In this document: positions 5,856 to 10,628 of the stretch, one piece after another
Position numbering within the stretch: position 1 is the first letter of the stretch
How the letters are laid out: every line of letters starts with the position of its first letter
NCBI GenBank assembly: GCA_025966175.1
Contig: JAOPVN010000081.1
Coordinates: 1-10,628, forward strand
DNA from: Modestobacter sp.
GTDB taxonomy: Bacteria > Actinomycetota > Actinomycetes > Mycobacteriales > Geodermatophilaceae
Length of the DNA stretch: 10,628 nucleotides
Reading direction: 5' to 3'
Notes under the pieces: generated by a model
The model's database searches: none
What the model was told of the DNA's origin: nothing
Seen by the model: the letters and a program-made list of their open reading frames with translations, nothing else
Translations under genes and position numbers: made by a program

Positions 5856-7313
5856 TCATCGACTCCGCGGGGCGGTCATGGCGCGCGGGTCGACGAGGCG
5901 GTCGAAGTCGGCGGCGGTGACCACGCCCTGCGCCAGCGCCGCCTCACGCAGGGTGGTGCCTTCGCGGGCGGCCCGCTGGGCGACGGCCGAGGCCGCGTCG
6001 TAGCCGATGGCGGGGGACAGTGCGGTGACGAGCATGAGGGAGCGCTCAAGGTTCTCCTCGATGCGGGGACGGTTCAGGGTGGTGCCCTCGATGCAGAACT
6101 CGCGGAACAGCCTGGTGGCGTCGGTGAGCCTGCGGGCGGAGTGCAGCACGTTGTTGATCACGATCGGCCGCATCGTGTTCAGCTCGAAGTTCCCCTGCGA
6201 GCCGGCGAAAGCCACCGCGGAGTCCTCGGCCAGCACCTGGATGCAGACCATCACCATCGACTCGCACTGGGTGGGGTTGATCTTGCCCGGCATGATCGAG
6301 CTGCCCGGCTCGTTGGCGGGCAGCACCAGCTCGCCGATGCCGCAGCGCGGCCCCGACGCCGCCCAGCGGACGTCGTTGGCGATCTTCATCAGCGGCACCG
6401 CGAGCGCGCGGAGCCCGGCCGAGGCGGCCACGACGGCGTCCAGCCCGCCGAGGGCGGCGAACTTGTTCGGCGCGGTCACGAAGGGGATCCCGGTCAATGC
6501 GGCGAGCTCGGCGGCCACCTCGACGTCGAACCCGACCGGCGCGTTGAGCCCGGTGCCCACCGCGGTGCCGCCGAGTGCGATCTCGTAAAGCGCCGGCAGC
6601 GTGTCCAGCAGGCGCTGCAGGCCGTCGGCTAGTTGGCGGGCGTAGCCGGACCACTCCTGCCCCACGGTGAGGGGAACCGCGTCCTCCAGGTGCGTCCGAC
6701 CGATCTTCACCACGTCGGCCCACAAGACCGCCTTGTCGTCGAGCGCCGCGTGCAGGGCCCGCACACTGGGAGCCAGCTCCTGGATGACGGCCTGCAGCAC
6801 GGCAAGGTGCATCGCGGTGGGGAAGGTGTCGTTGGAGGACTGGCTCTTGTTCACGTCGTCATTGGGGTGCACCGGGGTCTTGGACCCCAGGCGGCCGCCG
6901 AGCAGCTGGATGCAGCGGTTGGCGACCACCTCGTTGACGTTCATGTTCGACTGGGTGCCCGAGCCGGTCTGCCACACGTAGAGCGGGAAGTGGGCGTCGA
7001 GCGCGCCGCTGATCACCTCGTCGCAGACCTGTGCGATCAGGTCCGCCTTCCACCGGGGGAGCAACCCCGCGCGGCCGTTGACCAGCGCGGCAGCCTTCTT
7101 CACCGCTCCGTAGGCGCGGCACACGGCCACCGGCATGCGGTCCTCGCCGATGGCGAAGTGCACCAGCGAACGCTCGGTCTCCGCGCCCCAGTAGCGGTCG
7201 GCGGGCACCTCGATCCCGCCCATCGGGTCGGTCTCGGTGCGCGTTCCGGAGGCAGCGATGCCCACGGGCAGGTCGAGGACCGCAGGCGGGGTGGGCGTGA
7301 GGGTTCCGATCAT
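5856..7313 (-). CDS. fumC: Class II fumarate hydratase
   Basis: A 485-residue cytosolic enzyme that reversibly hydrates fumarate to L-malate in the TCA cycle. Conserved parts in order are YWGAETERS (41-49), SGTQSNMNVNE (118-128), NDDVNKSQSSNDTFPTAMH (151-169), the catalytic-histidine motif GRTHLEDAVPLT (205-216, His208) and the superfamily signature GSSIMPGKINP (337-347) with its catalytic serine loop, Lys344 and Asn346. These assign it to the iron-independent homotetrameric class II family, not aspartase or argininosuccinate lyase (NKFAALGG and the YWG start are fumarase-like). ATG at 7313 has AGGG seven bases upstream. It gives an N-terminal extension of about 28 residues before the conserved PMGGIEVPADRYWG; an internal GTG at 7265 is an alternative. 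The gene is divergent from sdhCAB over 160 bp, so two consecutive TCA steps are paired. Confidence 0.95.
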   Translation of the reverse strand: MIGTLTPTPPAVLDLPVGIAASGTRTETDPMGGIEVPADRYWGAETERSLVHFAIGEDRMPVAVCRAYGAVKKAAALVNGRAGLLPRWKADLIAQVCDEVISGALDAHFPLYVWQTGSGTQSNMNVNEVVANRCIQLLGGRLGSKTPVHPNDDVNKSQSSNDTFPTAMHLAVLQAVIQELAPSVRALHAALDDKAVLWADVVKIGRTHLEDAVPLTVGQEWSGYARQLADGLQRLLDTLPALYEIALGGTAVGTGLNAPVGFDVEVAAELAALTGIPFVTAPNKFAALGGLDAVVAASAGLRALAVPLMKIANDVRWAASGPRCGIGELVLPANEPGSSIMPGKINPTQCESMVMVCIQVLAEDSAVAFAGSQGNFELNTMRPIVINNVLHSARRLTDATRLFREFCIEGTTLNRPRIEENLERSLMLVTALSPAIGYDAASAVAQRAAREGTTLREAALAQGVVTAADFDRLVDPRAMTAPRSR

Positions 7314-7370
7314 AGCCCGACCCTGCGCGTCGCGGGTCGCCGGTGGCAGGGCCCGGGGGCGGGTGTGCGC

Positions 7371-7404
7371 GGGACGTGTGGCCCTGTCGGGGGACCGGCG
7401 TGGG
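7371..7404. promoter_or_regulatory. Candidate DosR-like double box in the fumC/sdhC divergent region
   Basis: Positions 7371-7384 read GGGAC-GTGT-GGCCC, one mismatch from GGGAC-N4-GTCCC and an exact fit to the looser form with GNCCC on the right. A partner half site starts 20 bp later at 7391 (GGGAC-CGGC-GTGGG); its 16-bp stretch GGGACCGGCGTGGGCA differs by one base from 441-456 in the USP1 region. The main site lies 58 bp before fumC and 90 bp before sdhC. The rest of the 160-bp region is GC-rich without a clear -10 or -35 element. Confidence 0.38.
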
Positions 7405-7473
7405 CACGGACGCTCGTGGAGTAGTCGCTTCCGCCCGGGTCGCGCCACCACCCCAGCCCCGGAGGCCCCCGAG

Positions 7474-8217
7474 TTGAGTGCTCCCACCCACACCGCGCCG
7501 CGCAGCTCCACACCCGCTCCGGTGATCCGTCGTCCGCCCCGCGTGTCCACCGTGACCGCCAAGGTCGTGATGGCCGGAACCGGGACGGTGTTCACCCTGT
7601 TCGTCGTCGTGCACCTGGTCGGCAACCTGAAGGTGTACCTGGGCGCACAGCACTTCGACGACTACGCGCACTGGCTGCGCACCCTGCTCGAACCGCTCGT
7701 GCCCTACGAAGGCGTGCTCTGGGTTCTGCGGGTGGTCCTCGCCGTCTCCCTGGTCGCCCACCTCGGGTGCGGAGCGTTGCTGTGGCGGCGCGCGCGCCGG
7801 GCACGGGGAGCCTTCCGGCGCCGTCTCCTGGGCTGGCGCACCTTCTCCGCCCGCACGATGCCGGTGACCGGGATCGTCCTCCTGCTGTTCCTCGTCTTCC
7901 ACATCCTGGACCTGACGACCGGCACCGCGCCGGTGGCGAGCGGTGCCTACGACCCCGGCACGACCACGACGAGCGCGGCGTACGCGAACCTCGTCGCCAG
8001 CTTCGACCGCCCGGCGGTCTCGGCCTTCTACCTGCTGGCCATGGCCGTGCTGGGGCTGCACCTGCTGCACGGTCTCTGGAGCGTCGTCAACGACCTCGGC
8101 GTCACCGGTCAGCGGTCGCGCCAGGTCGCGGTCGTGGTGGGTGGCACGGTGGCCGGGCTGGTGTTCCTGGGCAACGCGTCGATCCCGATCGCCGTGCTCA
8201 CCGGGCTCGTCTCATGA
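7474..8217 (+). CDS. sdhC: Succinate dehydrogenase cytochrome b subunit (b558 family)
   Basis: A 247-residue membrane anchor with five predicted TM segments (about 30-50, 80-104, 128-147, 182-206, 217-240), as expected for the single-subunit di-haem SdhC of the Bacillus type, also found in mycobacterial Sdh1 (Rv0249c). Candidate haem-ligand histidines are His47 (VVVHLVGNLK), His96 (VAHLG), His143 (VFHILDL) and His196/His199 (LHLLHGLW). It passes electrons between SdhB and menaquinone. I chose TTG at 7474 because GGAGG lies eight bases before it; GTG at 7519 (V17) has no such site. The longer open frame runs antisense into fumC. Its TGA overlaps the sdhA ATG (ATGA), so the two are translationally coupled. 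Confidence 0.9.
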   Translation: MSAPTHTAPRSSTPAPVIRRPPRVSTVTAKVVMAGTGTVFTLFVVVHLVGNLKVYLGAQHFDDYAHWLRTLLEPLVPYEGVLWVLRVVLAVSLVAHLGCGALLWRRARRARGAFRRRLLGWRTFSARTMPVTGIVLLLFLVFHILDLTTGTAPVASGAYDPGTTTTSAAYANLVASFDRPAVSAFYLLAMAVLGLHLLHGLWSVVNDLGVTGQRSRQVAVVVGGTVAGLVFLGNASIPIAVLTGLVS

Positions 8218-10184
8218 CCGCGCTCGTCGACACCGGCACCCCGGCCCTGGACGCGCTCCGCAGCCTGGGCGCACCGATCGACGGAGGGGTGCCCCCGGGA
8301 GACCCGGCGACGGCGTGGGCACGGCGAATCCTGGACTACCGGCTGGTCAGCCCGACGAACCGGGCGCGCTTCACCGTCATCGTCGTCGGCACCGGCCTCG
8401 CCGGGGCGGCGTGCGCCGCGGCACTGGGCGAGCTCGGCTTCCGCGTGGAGTCCTTCACCTTCCACGACTCCCCACGCCGCGCGCACAGCGTCGCCGCCCA
8501 GGGCGGCATCAACGCAGCCCGGGCCCGCAGGGTCGACGGCGACAGCCTCGCCCGCTTCGTCAAGGACACCGTGAAGGGCGGGGACTACCGCGGCCGGGAG
8601 GCCGACTGCTTCCGCCTCGGCGAGGAGTCGGTCCGGGTCGTGGACCACCTCGACGCGATCGGAGCGCCCTTCGCCCGTGAGTACGGCGGTCAGCTCGCCA
8701 CCCGTTCCTTCGGCGGCGTGCAGGTCTCGCGCACCTACTACACCCGCGGCCAGACCGGGCAGCAGCTCCAGGTCGCCGCTTCCCAGGCGCTGCACCGGCA
8801 GGTGGCCGCCGGCACCGTCACCCTGCACACCCGCCAGGAGATGCTCGACCTCGTGGTCGCCGACGGGCGGGCGCAGGGGATCGTCACCCGCGACCTCGTC
8901 ACCGGGGAGGTCGCGGCCACCACCGGGCACGCCGTCGTGCTGGCGACGGGTGGTTACGGCACCGTCTTCCACCACTCGACCCTCGCGCTGAACAGCAACG
9001 CCACCGCAGCCTGGCGCGCCCACCGGCGCGGCGCACTGGTGGCCTCGCCGTCCTTCGTGCAGTTCCACCCGACCGCCCTGCCGGTCGACTCCCCGTGGCA
9101 GTCCAAGACGACGCTCATGAGCGAGTCGCTGCGCAACGACGCCCGCATCTGGGTGCCGTCGCGGGCCGGCGACGACCGAGACCCCAACGCCATCCCCGAC
9201 ACCGAGCGCGACTACTACCTCGAGCGCAAGTACCCCGCCTACGGGAACCTGGCACCCAGGGACGTCTCCTCCCGCGCTGCGATGGAGCAGATCGACTCCG
9301 GCCACGGGGTCGGCCCGCTGCACAACAGCGTCTACCTGGACTTCCGCGATGCCCTGGCCACCGTCGGCCGGCACGTCCTCGACGAGCGCTACGGCAACAT
9401 CTTCGCGACCTACCGCAACGCCACCGGCGACGACCCGCTGGCCACGCCCATGCGCCTGGCCCCCGGGGCGCACTTCGTCATGGGTGGGCTGTGGTCGGAC
9501 TACGACCTGATGAGCTCGGTGCCCGGGCTGTTCGTGGGCGGTGAGGTGGGCTGGGGCTACCACGGGGCCAACCGGCTGGGCGCGAACTCACTGCTCTCGG
9601 CGTCGGTGGACGGCTGGTTCACCCTTCCCCGCGCCGTCCCCAACTACCTCGCACCCCTGCTGGGCCACCCCAGACTCGACCCCGGTGACCCCGCCGTCCT
9701 CGCGGCCGTGGAGCGCGTGCGCACCCGCACCGACGCCCTCCTCGCGGTCGGCGGCACCCACGGAGCCCGGCACTTCCACCGCCTGCTCGGCGAGATCCTC
9801 TACCGCGGCTGCGGGGTGAGCCGGTCCGCGGAGTCGCTGACGACCGCGATCGGTGAGGTCGGTGCCCTCCGGACGGAGTTCTGGGCCGACCTGCGCATCG
9901 TGGGCTCGGGTGAGGAGCTCAACCAGGAGCTCGAGCACGCCGGACGGGTGGCCGACTTCCTCGAACTCGCCGAGCTCATGTGCATCGACGCCCTGGACCG
10001 GGACGAGTCGTGCGGGGCGCACTTCCGCGTCGAGCACCAGACCGCGACCGGGGAGGCACTGCGCGACGACGACCTGTGGGCGTTCGTCTCCGCGTGGGAG
10101 ACCCGCGACGACGGGCACCACGTGCGCCACGCCGAACCACTCACCTTCACCGCCGTGCCACTGCAGACGAGGGACTACCGATGA
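8214..10184 (+). CDS. sdhA: Succinate dehydrogenase flavoprotein subunit
   Basis: A 656-residue FAD subunit that oxidises succinate to fumarate at the inner face of the membrane. Features in order: a Rossmann motif VIVVGTGLAGAACA (55-68); RAHSVAAQGGINAA (89-102), whose His91 is the expected covalent FAD attachment site; SRTYYTRGQTGQQL (172-185); FHPTALP (284-290); LAPRDVSSRAAM (346-357), with the active-site arginine of the RDV motif; GAHFVMGGLWSDYD (418-431); and GEVGWGYHGANRLGANSLL (443-461). The C-terminal helical domain follows. The length and the long insert match the non-proteobacterial SdhA/FrdA subtype (mycobacterial Rv0248c, about 646 residues). Such enzymes with a di-haem SdhC may run as succinate dehydrogenase or fumarate reductase; sequence alone does not decide direction. 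It overlaps sdhC and sdhB by four bases each. Confidence 0.96.
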   Translation: MTALVDTGTPALDALRSLGAPIDGGVPPGDPATAWARRILDYRLVSPTNRARFTVIVVGTGLAGAACAAALGELGFRVESFTFHDSPRRAHSVAAQGGINAARARRVDGDSLARFVKDTVKGGDYRGREADCFRLGEESVRVVDHLDAIGAPFAREYGGQLATRSFGGVQVSRTYYTRGQTGQQLQVAASQALHRQVAAGTVTLHTRQEMLDLVVADGRAQGIVTRDLVTGEVAATTGHAVVLATGGYGTVFHHSTLALNSNATAAWRAHRRGALVASPSFVQFHPTALPVDSPWQSKTTLMSESLRNDARIWVPSRAGDDRDPNAIPDTERDYYLERKYPAYGNLAPRDVSSRAAMEQIDSGHGVGPLHNSVYLDFRDALATVGRHVLDERYGNIFATYRNATGDDPLATPMRLAPGAHFVMGGLWSDYDLMSSVPGLFVGGEVGWGYHGANRLGANSLLSASVDGWFTLPRAVPNYLAPLLGHPRLDPGDPAVLAAVERVRTRTDALLAVGGTHGARHFHRLLGEILYRGCGVSRSAESLTTAIGEVGALRTEFWADLRIVGSGEELNQELEHAGRVADFLELAELMCIDALDRDESCGAHFRVEHQTATGEALRDDDLWAFVSAWETRDDGHHVRHAEPLTFTAVPLQTRDYR

Positions 10185-10628
10185 GACTCGTGCTCGACAT
10201 CTGGCGCCAGCGGGACGCCGCCACCCCCGGCGGCTTCCAGAGCTACCCCGTCGACGACGCAGCCCCGGGCATGTCCCTGCTGGAGCTGCTGGACCGGCTC
10301 AACGACAGCCTGGTGGCGGAGGGCACCGACCCGGTCGTCTTCGACTCCGACTGCCGCGAGGGAGTCTGCGGTTCCTGCGGCATCACCGTCGACGGGCGCC
10401 CGCACGGTCCCGAGGCGAACACCCCGAGCTGCCGCCAGCACCTGCGGAGCTTCCCCGACGGCGCCCGGATCGCCCTGGAGCCGCTGCGCTCCGGCGCGTT
10501 TCCGGTCGTCCGTGACCTCGTGGTCGACCGGTCGGCACTGGACCGGCTCGTCGAGGCCGGCGGGTTCATCTCCATTGCGGCCGGCACCGCCCCCGACGCC
10601 GACGGCCGCCCGGTGCCGCACGCCACCG
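10181..10628 (+). CDS. sdhB: Succinate dehydrogenase iron-sulfur subunit (partial, 3' end outside window)
   Basis: The first 149 residues are present. ATG at 10181 overlaps the sdhA stop (ATGA). The plant-type [2Fe-2S] ferredoxin domain is complete: DSDCREGVCGSCGITVDG gives Cys58, Cys63 and Cys66, and TPSCRQHL gives Cys84. The remaining residues enter the linker to the C-terminal domain that should carry the [4Fe-4S] and [3Fe-4S] clusters, which lies beyond the window. It relays electrons from FAD in SdhA to haem and menaquinone in SdhC. Mycobacterial Rv0247c, of the same operon type, has about 248 residues, so about 100 residues are missing here only because the window ends. Confidence 0.93.
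   Translation, partial: MRLVLDIWRQRDAATPGGFQSYPVDDAAPGMSLLELLDRLNDSLVAEGTDPVVFDSDCREGVCGSCGITVDGRPHGPEANTPSCRQHLRSFPDGARIALEPLRSGAFPVVRDLVVDRSALDRLVEAGGFISIAAGTAPDADGRPVPHAT

Noticed and set aside
5796..7424. Long plus-strand open frames opposite fumC
   Set aside because: They are antisense to a fully conserved fumarase and show no family features.

Overview
The window is GC-rich throughout (roughly 70% or more, estimated by eye), with GTG and TTG starts, 4-bp ATGA gene overlaps and actinobacterial gene families. It most likely comes from a high-GC actinobacterium. The CBS, tandem-USP, Rv1733c and DosS-like families together recall mycobacteria and the Geodermatophilaceae/Pseudonocardiales type of genome, but I cannot fix the genus from sequence alone.

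Positions 1-5855 form an accessory stress island. From left to right it holds: a CBS-pair protein on the minus strand (Hrp1/Rv2626c-like, apparently split by a one-base frameshift); a tandem-domain universal stress protein (plus); a short Rv1733c-family membrane protein (minus, convergent with the USP); a two-DUF4389 membrane protein (plus); a second tandem-domain universal stress protein (plus); and a frameshifted, truncated remnant of a DosS/DevS-like GAF sensor kinase (plus). CBS-pair proteins, tandem USPs, Rv1733c and DosS are all hallmarks of the mycobacterial DosR (DevR) hypoxia/dormancy regulon.

Positions 5856-10628 are a respiratory/TCA block. fumC (class II fumarase) lies on the minus strand and is divergent from a translationally coupled sdhC-sdhA-sdhB operon on the plus strand. 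sdhB is cut by the window end.

The main non-coding signal is a 14-bp imperfect palindrome of the form GGGAC-N4-GTCCC, the core of the published DosR box. I checked by eye every GGGAC and GTCCC in the window. Six matches have one mismatch, all six lie between genes, and I found none inside the genes. Four sit 58-100 bp upstream of CBS/USP1, the Rv1733c-like gene, USP2 and fumC/sdhC. Each of these four has a weaker partner site starting 20-22 bp away, about two helical turns. My reading is that the island is a DosR-type regulon cluster whose control may extend to the fum-sdh divergent promoter, and that its local sensor kinase has decayed. No dosR-like regulator gene is in the window. Four GC-rich hairpins without U-tracts mark gene ends and are terminator candidates. 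I see no tRNA, rRNA, CRISPR array, insertion sequence or phage gene.
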